Shown in pieces: positions 1 through 7,361 of a stretch of 13,941 nt of DNA. Both the position numbers and the translations under genes were made by a program. The notes under the pieces were generated by a model. That model was not told the DNA's origin. It saw only the letters and a program-made list of their open reading frames with translations, and ran no database searches. The stretch comes from an uncultured Eubacteriales bacterium (GTDB taxonomy: Bacteria; Bacillota; Clostridia; Oscillospirales; CAG-272). Location: the NCBI GenBank assembly GCA_910586545.1, contig CAJUIQ010000026.1, positions 9,853 to 23,793 on the forward strand, written 5' to 3'. Position 1 is the first letter of the stretch, and each line of letters opens with the position of its first letter.

Positions 1-2
1 TT

Positions 3-566
3 GTGGAAGACCGAAGCATGTGCAAGGTGCTCATTGAACACAATCTGCGGCTTGTAGTATATATTGCCAGAAAATTTGAAAATACTGGAACGGGAATAGA
101 GGATTTAATTTCTATCGGTACAATTGGGCTGATCAAAGCCATCAACACCTATAAACCAGATAAAAATATTAAACTGGCTACATATGCTTCCCGGTGTATC
201 GAAAACGAAATTTTAATGTATATTCGGAAAAATGCGGGACATCGAGGAGATATTTCTATTGATGAACCCCTGAATACCGATTGGGATGGTAACGAATTGC
301 TTTTATCCGATCTTTTAGGGAGCGATGCAGACAGTATCAGTCAAAATTTGGAAAAGGATGAGGATGAGCGTATTCTGCACGCGGCGGTGGCGGAACTGGA
401 CCAGCGTGAGAGGCTAATTATTAAGCTGCGTTATGGTCTTGGCGGCGGCAGGGAACGCACGCAAAAGGAAGTAGCGGACATGCTGGGAATTTCTCAATCG
501 TATATATCCCGTTTGGAAAAAAAGATTATAGGCCGCTTGCGGGAAGAAATTGGAACACGAATCTGA
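3..566 (+). CDS. sigE: RNA polymerase sporulation sigma factor SigE (5' partial)
   Basis: Mother-cell sigma factor of early sporulation, which directs RNA polymerase to engulfment and coat genes. The reading frame is open to the window edge, so the N-terminus (roughly 50 residues relative to Bacillus SigE, including the pro-sequence) is missing and the GTG at 3 is probably internal. Visible are sigma region 2 (LRLVVYIARKFENTG, then DLISIGTIGLIKA and TYASRCIENEILMYIRK), the SigE-type linker DEPLNTDWDGNELLLSD, and region 4 with a helix-turn-helix (TQKEVADMLGISQSYISRLE). The linker favours SigE over SigK. In many Clostridia sigE is followed by sigG; here it is followed by rpmE. No convincing intrinsic terminator follows the stop, only an A/T-rich run that leads into the rpmE promoter. 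Confidence 0.92.
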   Translation: MEDRSMCKVLIEHNLRLVVYIARKFENTGTGIEDLISIGTIGLIKAINTYKPDKNIKLATYASRCIENEILMYIRKNAGHRGDISIDEPLNTDWDGNELLLSDLLGSDADSISQNLEKDEDERILHAAVAELDQRERLIIKLRYGLGGGRERTQKEVADMLGISQSYISRLEKKIIGRLREEIGTRI

Positions 567-593
567 AAAAGTTTTGTTTTTTTGCAAAAGGTA

Positions 594-622
594 TTGACAT
601 AGGGACAACTTAGTGATAAAAT
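594..622 (+). promoter_or_regulatory. SigA-type promoter of rpmE
   Basis: The -35 box TTGACA (594-599) is perfect. A 17-base spacer leads to the -10 box TAAAAT (617-622), and TG at 614-615 makes an extended -10. Transcription would start near 629, giving rpmE a leader of about 84 bases. Confidence 0.85.
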
Positions 623-640
623 TAAAGCTACTGTGAAGAG

Positions 641-684
641 CCGGAAGCGTTCCGATGTCCAAGATGGCATGAGACTGTCTTCCG
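641..684 (+). promoter_or_regulatory. Structured rpmE leader, candidate L31 autoregulatory element
   Basis: Two mutually exclusive foldings are visible by eye. In one, CGGAA (642-646) pairs with TTCCG (650-654). In the other, CGGAAG (642-647) pairs with CTTCCG (679-684) and encloses an inner hairpin, ATGtCCA (655-661) with TGGCAT (665-670) closed by an AGA loop, plus an asymmetric internal loop. Ribosomal-protein leaders, including L31 leaders in several phyla, are an established class; that this one binds L31 is inference. It sits between the promoter and the ribosome binding site, as such elements do. Confidence 0.45.
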
Positions 685-712
685 TAATTTAAGAGAAAGG
701 CATGTACGCGAA

Positions 713-928
713 ATGAAAGCAGGAATTCATCCCGATTACAAAGAAGTAACAATCCGTTGCGCATGCGGCGCTACGGCTGTTACCCGCTCTACAAAGAGCG
801 ACGCGAACGGTGAGGTCCGTGTTGAAATTTGCTCCAAGTGCCATCCCTTCTTTACCGGAAAGCAGAAGTTTGTAGATTCCGGCGGACGGGTTGACAAGTT
901 CAAGCGTCGTCTTGAAGCAAGCAAATAA
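713..928 (+). CDS. rpmE: 50S ribosomal protein L31 (zinc-binding form)
   Basis: Small protein of the large ribosomal subunit that bridges to the 30S head. At 71 residues it has the usual length, beginning MKAGIHPDYKEV and carrying the zinc-ribbon cysteines C16-x-C18 and C40-x2-C43. That makes it the C+ (zinc-binding) paralogue rather than the zinc-free version induced under zinc starvation. An AGAAAGG ribosome binding site (694-700) lies a rather long 12 bases before the ATG, and no better start exists. The gene has its own promoter (594-622), a structured leader and a terminator at 944-980, so it behaves as a single-gene unit. No zinc-responsive operator was recognised. Confidence 0.96.
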   Translation: MKAGIHPDYKEVTIRCACGATAVTRSTKSDANGEVRVEICSKCHPFFTGKQKFVDSGGRVDKFKRRLEASK

Positions 929-943
929 ACAGCATCACCGATT

Positions 944-990
944 CCGGACGAGGCGGCCTTACCGCCTGGTCCGGTTTTTTCGTTTTTTAT
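944..990 (+). terminator. Rho-independent terminator of rpmE
   Basis: CCGGAC (944-949) pairs with GTCCGG (969-974). After one G-G mismatch, AGGCGG (951-956) pairs with CCGCCT (962-967) around the loop CCTTA. Two T runs follow (975-980 and 983-988). It ends only about 30 bases before the hflX start, leaving little room for a separate hflX promoter. Confidence 0.93.
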
Positions 991-1017
991 ACCTACATCT
1001 GGAAAGGAAACGTGTAT

Positions 1018-2325
1018 ATGGAAAAAAAGCTACAGGAAGCTGCAGAACACCAACCGGCGCGTCGGGCAGTGTTGGTGTCTATTTATCCGCAAGGGGAAGA
1101 GGAGGATTGTCTTGTCTCTCTGGCGGAGCTTGCCAGGCTTTTGGATACGGCAGGGGGACAGGTGGCAGGTATGATTACCCAGCTGCGGCCGTCAGCGGAC
1201 AGCCGCTTTGGCATTGGCAGCGGGAAAATTCAGGAGCTGTCCGATACTTGTAAAAATACCGGCGCGCAGATGGCGGTGTTTGACTTTGAATTGACCCCCT
1301 CGCAGATTCGTGCCATTGAGGATGCGATGGAGACAGAGGTTTCTGTAATAGACAGAAGTATTTTAATATTAGATATTTTTGCGTCCCGGGCCAGCAGCGC
1401 GGAGGGCCGACTACAGGTAGAATTGGCGCAGCTGAAATATACCGCCCCCAGACTTATGGGAAAAGGAAAGGCTTTGTCCCGGCTTGGAGGCGGTATTGGT
1501 ACCAGAGGGCCTGGAGAATCAAAACTGGAAATCGACCGACGGCGGCTAAAATCCAGAGTATTACATTTGGAAGAAGAACTGCGCCGCGTGGAAAAAAACA
1601 GAAATACCATTCGCAGCGCAAGAGAGCGGTCCGGCGTATGCAAATGTGCCATAGTGGGGTATACCAACGCGGGAAAATCTACCTTAATGAATGCGCTTAC
1701 CGATGCAGGCATTTTCGCCGAGGACAAGTTGTTTGCAACATTGGATCCAACAACCCGGCAGTTTTTGCTGCCGCAGGGAACAAAGATTCTCCTAACGGAT
1801 ACGGTTGGATTTATCCGCAATCTTCCCCATCATTTGATTAAAGCTTTCAAAAGTACCTTGGACGAAGCTGTTTGGGCTGATATTTTGATGATCGTTTGCG
1901 ACGTCTCCGACGCCGACTGCGTAAAACAGATTGCGGTTACAGAAAAACTGTTGGAAGAACTAGGCGCGGCGGGAAAACCGACATTATTTGTGTTTAATAA
2001 ATGTGATCAGGTTGAAGACGCTGATAAAATTACGGAAATGCAGCAAATAGCTGGCGGTTCTAAAGGGGAATTTGTATTCGTTTCCGCTAAAACAGGAGAG
2101 GGGCTGGATACACTGTCTGAAAAGCTGGAGCAAATTGCTGGTCTTGATAAAAGGAGAATGCGGCTGTTGCTGCCAGCCAGCGCGGGAGATAAACTCAGTG
2201 AACTGTATGGTGCCGGGGAAAATGTTCAGGTAGAATACCAAGAGAACGGAATATATGTTACCCTGCTGGGTGACAAGAAGCTGCAGGGACGTTTTGCGGC
2301 ATATGAGATTAACCCAGAGGTGTAG
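1018..2325 (+). CDS. hflX: GTPase HflX
   Basis: Ribosome-associated GTPase that splits stalled 70S ribosomes under stress. The N-terminal HflX domain (about residues 1-190) carries the glycine-rich FGIGSGKIQEL stretch and GTRGPGESKLEIDRRR. The G domain has the P-loop GYTNAGKST (214-222), the G3 motif DTVGF (261-265), the G4 motif NKCD (327-330) and the G5 motif SAK (356-358); a short C-terminal domain follows. At 435 residues it is a normal family length. The ATG at 1018 was chosen over GTG at 1012 because the ribosome binding site AAAGGA ends at 1008, giving nine bases of spacing rather than three. The following YigZ-like gene starts two bases after the stop, so the two are probably translationally coupled. 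Transcription probably comes from readthrough of the rpmE terminator or from an unrecognised promoter. Confidence 0.96.
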   Translation: MEKKLQEAAEHQPARRAVLVSIYPQGEEEDCLVSLAELARLLDTAGGQVAGMITQLRPSADSRFGIGSGKIQELSDTCKNTGAQMAVFDFELTPSQIRAIEDAMETEVSVIDRSILILDIFASRASSAEGRLQVELAQLKYTAPRLMGKGKALSRLGGGIGTRGPGESKLEIDRRRLKSRVLHLEEELRRVEKNRNTIRSARERSGVCKCAIVGYTNAGKSTLMNALTDAGIFAEDKLFATLDPTTRQFLLPQGTKILLTDTVGFIRNLPHHLIKAFKSTLDEAVWADILMIVCDVSDADCVKQIAVTEKLLEELGAAGKPTLFVFNKCDQVEDADKITEMQQIAGGSKGEFVFVSAKTGEGLDTLSEKLEQIAGLDKRRMRLLLPASAGDKLSELYGAGENVQVEYQENGIYVTLLGDKKLQGRFAAYEINPEV

Positions 2326-2327
2326 AT

Positions 2328-2975
2328 GTGGAAACAGGGAAAAAACGAATTACGCTGGCGGGAGCAGCACAAGCGGAAATAGAAGAAAAACGTTCCCGTT
2401 TTATCGGATACGCTGCCCCGGTGCAAAACGAGAAAGAGGCACAGGAAATTGTGGCGTCCCGCAAGGCTCTGTATAAGGATGCAACGCACAATGTTTGGGC
2501 TTATTATATAGACGGCGGAACCCATGCCCGATATTCTGACGATGGAGAACCGCAAGGCACCGCAGGGATTCCGGTATTGAATGTATTAAAAATGTCTAAC
2601 GCTACGGACCTGTGTGTAGTGGTTACCCGGTATTTCGGCGGCACACTGCTTGGAGCAGGGGGACTTGTGCGGGCCTATTCCGCCGCGGCAAAGGCAGCAT
2701 TGGACGCCGCGGGATTTGCCTCTATGGAGGCGTTTGCTGTTTTGAAAATTTGCTGTGGATACAGCGCCTATCAGAAGCTTTCCGTACAGCTCGCCGCGCT
2801 GGGAGCACTCGAGGACGATGCCGTATTTGGCAGCGATGTGGAGATTATCGCAGCCATTGAAGCGGACCGGGTTTCACTTGTAGAAGATTTGGTTCGGGAA
2901 GTGAGTGCGGGTAAAGGAAGCGTTGTGCAGCTTCGCATAGAAGAAAGAGCGTCTAAAGATGCGGGAGCACTTTAG
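2328..2975 (+). CDS. YigZ/YvyE family protein (IMPACT, UPF0029)
   Basis: Member of the IMPACT/YigZ family. Eukaryotic IMPACT modulates Gcn2 signalling; the bacterial role is unsettled, with a translation or ribosome-linked role suggested. Family signatures are KRSRFIGY (21-28), the ATHNVWAY stretch (52-59), YSDDGEPQGTAG (69-80) and the core VVVTRYFGGTLLGAGGLVRA near residues 97-116; a ferredoxin-like C-terminal domain follows. At 215 residues it matches the full two-domain form. The GTG start at 2328 is supported by AGAGG (2316-2320) seven bases upstream and by adjacency to the hflX stop. Pairing with hflX fits a role around ribosomes, but that is inference from position. Confidence 0.9.
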   Translation: METGKKRITLAGAAQAEIEEKRSRFIGYAAPVQNEKEAQEIVASRKALYKDATHNVWAYYIDGGTHARYSDDGEPQGTAGIPVLNVLKMSNATDLCVVVTRYFGGTLLGAGGLVRAYSAAAKAALDAAGFASMEAFAVLKICCGYSAYQKLSVQLAALGALEDDAVFGSDVEIIAAIEADRVSLVEDLVREVSAGKGSVVQLRIEERASKDAGAL

Positions 2976-3099
2976 TTCGGCGCTATTTGTAAATATTTTG
3001 TGTCGTACCAGTCGAAAAAAGTAAAAAAGCAATTTTGTGCGTATATTATAAGTAGATTTATGTTCGAACCACCTGCCAGTAAGCAGAAAGGAGAACATC

Positions 3100-4113
3100 A
3101 TGACAGTTGCAGATTTATTTTGTGAGCGTGAAAAGCAAAATTTGTCTCCCTATGCATTTTTAACCTGTAATACCCGCGGTAGGGAACATCCATATGTACC
3201 CTGCCAGAACCGGACAGAGTTTCAGCGGGACAGGGATCGGATCATCCATTCCAAAGCTTTTCGCCGTCTTATGCATAAGACCCAGGTTTTTTTATTTCCA
3301 GTAGACGAGCATTACCGCACCCGTTTGACGCATACTTTGGAGGTTGCGCAGATTGCCCGGATCATATGCCGCGCCCTGCTTTTGAATGAAGATTTGTGCG
3401 AGGCGGGGGCGCTTGGACACGACCTTGGACACACTCCCTTTGGGCACGCGGGTGAGATTGTTATGCAGTCTTGTTATGATAAGAACTTTACCCACTATAA
3501 GCAAAGCCTGCGTGTCGTGGAAAAGCTGGAGAAAGACGGAAAGGGACTGAACCTGACCTGGGAAGTACGGGATGCAATTGTAAACCACTCCGGCGATTGT
3601 CAGGCCGCTACTTTAGAGGGCCGCATTCTCAAGTTTGCAGATCGAATCGCCTATATTAATCATGACATCGACGATGCGTGCAGGGCAGGTATCTTGTCTT
3701 TAGACGATATTCCAGCTCCTATTTTAGAAGTGCTTGGCCGTGGACATGGTGAGAGAATCAATACTATGGTAACTGCGGTGATTGAGGCCAGTCATGGAGA
3801 GCCTGACATTTCTATCACGCCCGCAGTTGGCAAAGCGATGAACGATTTACGAAATTTTCTTTTTGAGGCCGTATACCGCAATCCGATAGCAAAAGGAGAA
3901 GAGGCGAAAGCCCAGACACTTTTGGAAGCGCTTTTCCGATATTTTGTGAAAAATCCGGACAAAATGTCCCCATATTATTTTAAAAATACAAAAAATGAAC
4001 CAGTAGAGCGGTGCGTGTGTGATTACATATCCAGCATGACGGATCGTTTTGCTATTGATACATATAAAAAATTATTTATTCCCGCCGTTTGGCAAACGCC
4101 GGTGGAATACTGA
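3100..4113 (+). CDS. dgt: Deoxyguanosinetriphosphate triphosphohydrolase-like protein (HD domain)
   Basis: HD-superfamily metal-dependent phosphohydrolase of the dGTPase group, which removes triphosphate from dNTPs to give the deoxynucleoside. The N-terminal RTEFQRDRDRIIHSKAFRRL stretch is typical of dGTPase-like proteins. The metal ligands are visible as H78 (in RLTHTLEVAQIAR), H107-D108 (in LGHDLGHTPFGH) and D189 (in INHDIDDACRAG). The 337-residue length matches the short Firmicute type rather than the roughly 500-residue Escherichia coli Dgt, so substrate preference among dNTPs is not assured. A GAAAGGAG ribosome binding site precedes the ATG by about seven bases. It heads a dgt-dnaG-rpoD cluster, which puts dNTP control beside primase. 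The 124 bases upstream contain only a weak -10-like TATATT. Confidence 0.9.
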   Translation: MTVADLFCEREKQNLSPYAFLTCNTRGREHPYVPCQNRTEFQRDRDRIIHSKAFRRLMHKTQVFLFPVDEHYRTRLTHTLEVAQIARIICRALLLNEDLCEAGALGHDLGHTPFGHAGEIVMQSCYDKNFTHYKQSLRVVEKLEKDGKGLNLTWEVRDAIVNHSGDCQAATLEGRILKFADRIAYINHDIDDACRAGILSLDDIPAPILEVLGRGHGERINTMVTAVIEASHGEPDISITPAVGKAMNDLRNFLFEAVYRNPIAKGEEAKAQTLLEALFRYFVKNPDKMSPYYFKNTKNEPVERCVCDYISSMTDRFAIDTYKKLFIPAVWQTPVEY

Positions 4114-4117
4114 CAAG

Positions 4118-4140
4118 CGGTTTTTGCATAAACCGATTTT
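4118..4140 (+). terminator. Weak intercistronic hairpin between dgt and dnaG
   Basis: CGGTTT (4118-4123) pairs with AAACCG (4130-4135) around a six-base loop and is followed by ATTTT. The stem is short and the T run brief, so at most it would attenuate dnaG-rpoD transcription. Confidence 0.35.
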
Positions 4141-4171
4141 AGAAGGGTTTTAAGGAAAGGGATCATAATAG

Positions 4172-5932
4172 ATGATACCTGCAGGTGTAATTGAGGATCT
4201 AAAATTCCGAAATAATATAGAAGACGTGATCGGCTCCTATGTTGCGTTGAAGCGAGCAGGCTCCAATTTAAAAGCCTGTTGTCCCTTCCACAGTGAAAAG
4301 ACGCCGTCTTTTACTGTATATACAGGAGAAGGAGGGCACTTTTACTGTTTTGGTTGTGGCGCCGGCGGAGATGTAGTCAGCTTCATCATGCGTATGGAAA
4401 ATCTGGACTATGTCCCAGCGCTGCGATTTTTGGCGGATCGCTGCGGCGTTTCGCTTCCCGAAGATGACGATAGAGATTCTGGCGGAGTGACGCGGGCGAG
4501 AGTTCTTCAAATGAATCTTGCGGCAGCAAAGTTTTTTAGGAATCAGCTGTCCGGACCCGCCGGAGAGGGAGGGAGGGCGTATCTTGCGGCCCGAGGACTT
4601 TCCGGCAGTGTTGTGAAGCGATTTGGCCTTGGATTTGCACCGGATAGTTTCCGTGCGTTGCGAGACCATTTGCAAAGCGCGGGATTTACAGATGAAGAAA
4701 TGACGGAAGGATATTTGTGTCAACGGAGCAGACGGGATGAAAAAAATATTTATGATTGCTTCCGTGGGCGGGTCATGTTTCCCATTATTGATGTCGCCGG
4801 CAATGTAATTGCGTTTGGCGGGCGAGTACTTGGAGACGGACAGCCGAAATATCTCAACTCCGCGGATACTCCGGCTTTCAAGAAAAGCAAGAATTTGTTT
4901 GCCCTCAATTATGCAAAGAATCATGCGTCTGACGGACTGATCCTTTGCGAAGGTTATATGGATGTGATCGCCCTTCATGCCGCAGGATTTCAGAACGCCG
5001 TGGCGACTCTGGGCACAGCGATTACCCCGGAGCAGTCCAGGATAATGAAAAAATATACGGATAAAGTGATTATTTCTTATGACAGCGACGAAGCGGGACA
5101 GCGGGCAGCCGATAAGGCTTTGCGTCTTTTAGACGCAGTCGGTGTGGACGCAAGAATTTTAAGTATTCCAGGGGCAAAGGATCCGGATGAATATATCAGA
5201 CGGTATGGAGCGGAGAGCTTTTCCAAGGTGCTGTCCGGCAGCAAGGCCCCTTTTGATTATAAAATAGAGAAAACCCTGCAAAGGTTCGATATTGCAAAAC
5301 CAGAGGAGAAGGTGCGGGCCGCGCGCTCTCTTTGTGAGGCAATCAGTGCGCTTCCTTCCCGTGTGGAAAGGGACATATATGCTGAGCGAACTGCGCAAAC
5401 ATTGGATTTAGACGTAAAAAGTATAAAAATGGAAGTAGAGGGAATCATAAGAAAGAAGACCTCTGCTTATAAAAAGGAGCGGCGGACGCAGCTTATTCGA
5501 CAAACTTCCGGCATATCTGACCGGATCAATCCGGATAAAGTGCGGGAGCCTGCATCTGAAACTTTGGAAAATATAGTCCTTGGAATGATGTTGGCTTTCC
5601 CGGAGTATATCGATAAAGTCTGCAAAGAACAGATTTTATCGGAGAAGGATTTTTTTACTGATCTCAACAAAAGATTGTTTCGACACATTTTAGCATGTCA
5701 CCTGGCGGGGGGCTTCAATTTTGCCATGCTATCCGAAGCCTTTTCTCAGGATGAGGTATCTAAGGCGGCTTCTTATGCTGCGGCTCGCCGTAAGCTGACT
5801 GACAATGGGGTTACTGTTTTTATGGACGCAGCGGAAAAACTGCGGCAGGAAGCGGTACGTATTTTGGAAAAAGAAGCCGGTACAGGGGATGATTTGGCAG
5901 CGCTGATTGCCCGTCGACGAAATGAACAATAA
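4172..5932 (+). CDS. dnaG: DNA primase DnaG
   Basis: Synthesises RNA primers for replication forks. The N-terminal CHC2 zinc finger has C37, H40, C59 and C62 (CPFH and CFGCG motifs). The catalytic core includes the TOPRIM domain with EGYMD (260-264) and the metal-binding DSDEAG (304-309). The C-terminal region (about 430-586) is the helicase-interacting part and is less conserved. At 586 residues it has a normal Firmicute length. AAGGAAAGG (4152-4160) lies eleven bases before the ATG, slightly far but the only good candidate. It follows dgt by 58 bases and precedes rpoD by 40 bases, the classical dnaG-rpoD part of the macromolecular synthesis operon; rpsU is not present here. Confidence 0.97.
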   Translation: MIPAGVIEDLKFRNNIEDVIGSYVALKRAGSNLKACCPFHSEKTPSFTVYTGEGGHFYCFGCGAGGDVVSFIMRMENLDYVPALRFLADRCGVSLPEDDDRDSGGVTRARVLQMNLAAAKFFRNQLSGPAGEGGRAYLAARGLSGSVVKRFGLGFAPDSFRALRDHLQSAGFTDEEMTEGYLCQRSRRDEKNIYDCFRGRVMFPIIDVAGNVIAFGGRVLGDGQPKYLNSADTPAFKKSKNLFALNYAKNHASDGLILCEGYMDVIALHAAGFQNAVATLGTAITPEQSRIMKKYTDKVIISYDSDEAGQRAADKALRLLDAVGVDARILSIPGAKDPDEYIRRYGAESFSKVLSGSKAPFDYKIEKTLQRFDIAKPEEKVRAARSLCEAISALPSRVERDIYAERTAQTLDLDVKSIKMEVEGIIRKKTSAYKKERRTQLIRQTSGISDRINPDKVREPASETLENIVLGMMLAFPEYIDKVCKEQILSEKDFFTDLNKRLFRHILACHLAGGFNFAMLSEAFSQDEVSKAASYAAARRKLTDNGVTVFMDAAEKLRQEAVRILEKEAGTGDDLAALIARRRNEQ

Positions 5933-5972
5933 GCAAAAACAGCCCGAACTTTACATAACTTGGAGGAACAAA

Positions 5973-7070
5973 ATGGAGCAGGAAAAGAAAACACTAGACA
6001 TTAAGGAACTTATTGAAAAAGGCAAGGCAAAGGGTTCCCTGTCCAATTCAGACATTATGGAGGCCATTGAATTTGCCGACTATGATATCGATCAAATTGA
6101 ACGGATTTACGATCAGCTTGAGGCTAGCGGCATTGAGGTGATCAGCTATGAAAATCCAGCTGAATTTGAAGAGATTGAAACGGAAGTCGGTCAAAACGAG
6201 AGCGCCGAAGATATGGAGAAAATGCTCCAGCAGGAAGGGCTTACAATTGACGATCCAGTACGAATGTATCTCAAAGAGATTGGAAAAGTGCCGCTGCTGG
6301 ATGCCGAGCAGGAGTTGGAAGTCGCGGAAAAAATGGCCCAGGGCGATCCGCAGGCCAAGCAGATGTTGATTGAGGCCAACCTGCGTCTGGTTGTCAGTAT
6401 CGCTAAGCGTTATGTAGGGAAGGGGATGTTTTTCCTGGATCTGATTCAGGAAGGGAATTTGGGCCTTATGAAGGCGGTGGAAAAATTCGATTATACCAAA
6501 GGGTATAAGTTTTCTACCTATGCTACCTGGTGGATTCGTCAGGCCATCACCCGTGCCATCGCCGACCAGGCGCGTACCATCCGTATCCCCGTACACATGG
6601 TGGAGACAATTCACAAGGTATCCCGCTATCAACGGCAGCTGCTCCAGGAGCTAGGGCATGAGGCATCAGCAGACGAAGTGGCGGAAAAGATTGGCATGTC
6701 ACCAGAAAAGGTGCGGGAAATTATGAAAATTGCTCAGGATCCGGTATCTTTAGAAACACCGATTGGTGAAGAAGAAGACAGCCACCTTGGAGATTTTATT
6801 CCAGACGATGATTCTCCGGCGCCACAGGAAGCCGCATCCTATGCTATGCTGCGTGAGCAGATTCGCGAGGTACTTCATACTCTGACCCCAAGAGAAGAAC
6901 ATATATTGAAGCTGCGTTATGGCTTGAACGATGGCCGTACTCATACATTGGAGGAAGTTGGCAAGGAGTTTAACATAACAAGAGAGCGAATCCGCCAGAT
7001 TGAGGCAAAGGCGCTGCGCAAATTGAGGCATCCCAGCAGATCTAAACGGTTAAAGGACTTCCTCGATTGA
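5973..7070 (+). CDS. rpoD: RNA polymerase primary sigma factor SigA/RpoD
   Basis: Housekeeping sigma factor. The N-terminal region 1.1-like segment is followed by region 1.2 (DDPVRMYLKEIGKVPLL from about residue 93), region 2 with EANLRLVVSIAKRY, DLIQEGNLGLMKAVEKFDY and the -10 recognition helix around W186-W187 (TYATWWIRQAITRAIADQ), region 3, and region 4 (about 304-365) with TREDRIRQIE-type helix-turn-helix (here TRERIRQIEAKALRKLRHP). The 365-residue length fits Firmicute SigA. The ATG at 5973 is chosen because GGAGG (5962-5966) lies six bases upstream; an in-frame ATG at 5907 would overlap dnaG and lacks such a site. No clear intrinsic terminator follows; the stop is directly followed by an AAGGAG sequence and a structured region. 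Confidence 0.97.
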   Translation: MEQEKKTLDIKELIEKGKAKGSLSNSDIMEAIEFADYDIDQIERIYDQLEASGIEVISYENPAEFEEIETEVGQNESAEDMEKMLQQEGLTIDDPVRMYLKEIGKVPLLDAEQELEVAEKMAQGDPQAKQMLIEANLRLVVSIAKRYVGKGMFFLDLIQEGNLGLMKAVEKFDYTKGYKFSTYATWWIRQAITRAIADQARTIRIPVHMVETIHKVSRYQRQLLQELGHEASADEVAEKIGMSPEKVREIMKIAQDPVSLETPIGEEEDSHLGDFIPDDDSPAPQEAASYAMLREQIREVLHTLTPREEHILKLRYGLNDGRTHTLEEVGKEFNITRERIRQIEAKALRKLRHPSRSKRLKDFLD

Positions 7071-7285
7071 AAGGAGTTCACCGCCTGTACGCGATGTCGG
7101 GAAATGTTGACACGTTCATTTTATTTGTGTAATTCTCACATGGACAGGCGGAGAAAAATGTGCATAATGGCATAACAAAAGGCATACATCACAAAAATAG
7201 AATGCCCTTGCTGTGTCAAACGCACAATCCATATGAACAAGCCGTTAATCTATATTTTTACACTGTTCTCTGACCCAAAATTTGC
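7071..7285 (+). other. Gene-free stretch after rpoD with a predicted three-way junction
   Basis: No plausible gene is seen. An AAGGAG sequence sits directly after the rpoD stop without a start codon at usable distance. Bases 7077-7155 can fold into a three-way junction: P1 pairs CCGCCTGT (7081-7088) with ACAGGCGG (7144-7151), extended by TTC/GAA beyond an A-A mismatch; P2 pairs ACG..TGTC (7089-7091, 7095-7098) with GACACGT (7109-7115), with CGA bulged; P3 pairs TGTG (7126-7129) with CACA (7137-7140). Further right, GGCAT (7181-7185) can pair with ATGCC (7202-7206), and TGTG (7212-7215) with CACA downstream. There is no T run after these stems, so they are not standard terminators. Whether this is a functional RNA is unknown. 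Confidence 0.4.
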
Positions 7286-7314
7286 TTGACAGCGGATGGG
7301 GGATGGTGTAAAAT
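7286..7314 (+). promoter_or_regulatory. SigA-type promoter of the lipoprotein gene
   Basis: A perfect TTGACA (7286-7291) is separated by 17 bases from TAAAAT (7309-7314). Transcription would start near 7321, leaving a leader of about 40 bases. Confidence 0.85.
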
Positions 7315-7361
7315 AAAGATATAATAAGCTACATATGCATATATCTTGAGGAGGGTTCCTA

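Noticed and set aside
566..593. Terminator after sigE in the A/T-rich run
   Set aside because: Only A-T pairing is possible and there is no stable G/C stem.
3042..3049. Possible promoter upstream of dgt (TATATT/TATTAT)
   Set aside because: A five-of-six -10 box is present, but nothing like a -35 box lies 16-18 bases upstream and there is no proper extended -10.
7071..7172. Continuation of the rpoD frame past its TGA for 34 codons, with a C-x2-C pair
   Set aside because: A stretch this long without stops is expected by chance; it has no start codon and rpoD already ends at its conserved C-terminus, so stop readthrough is not supported.
7181..7232. Small hairpins GGCAT/ATGCC and TGTG/CACA as an rpoD terminator
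   Set aside because: Stems are short, loops are large for the first, and no T run follows.
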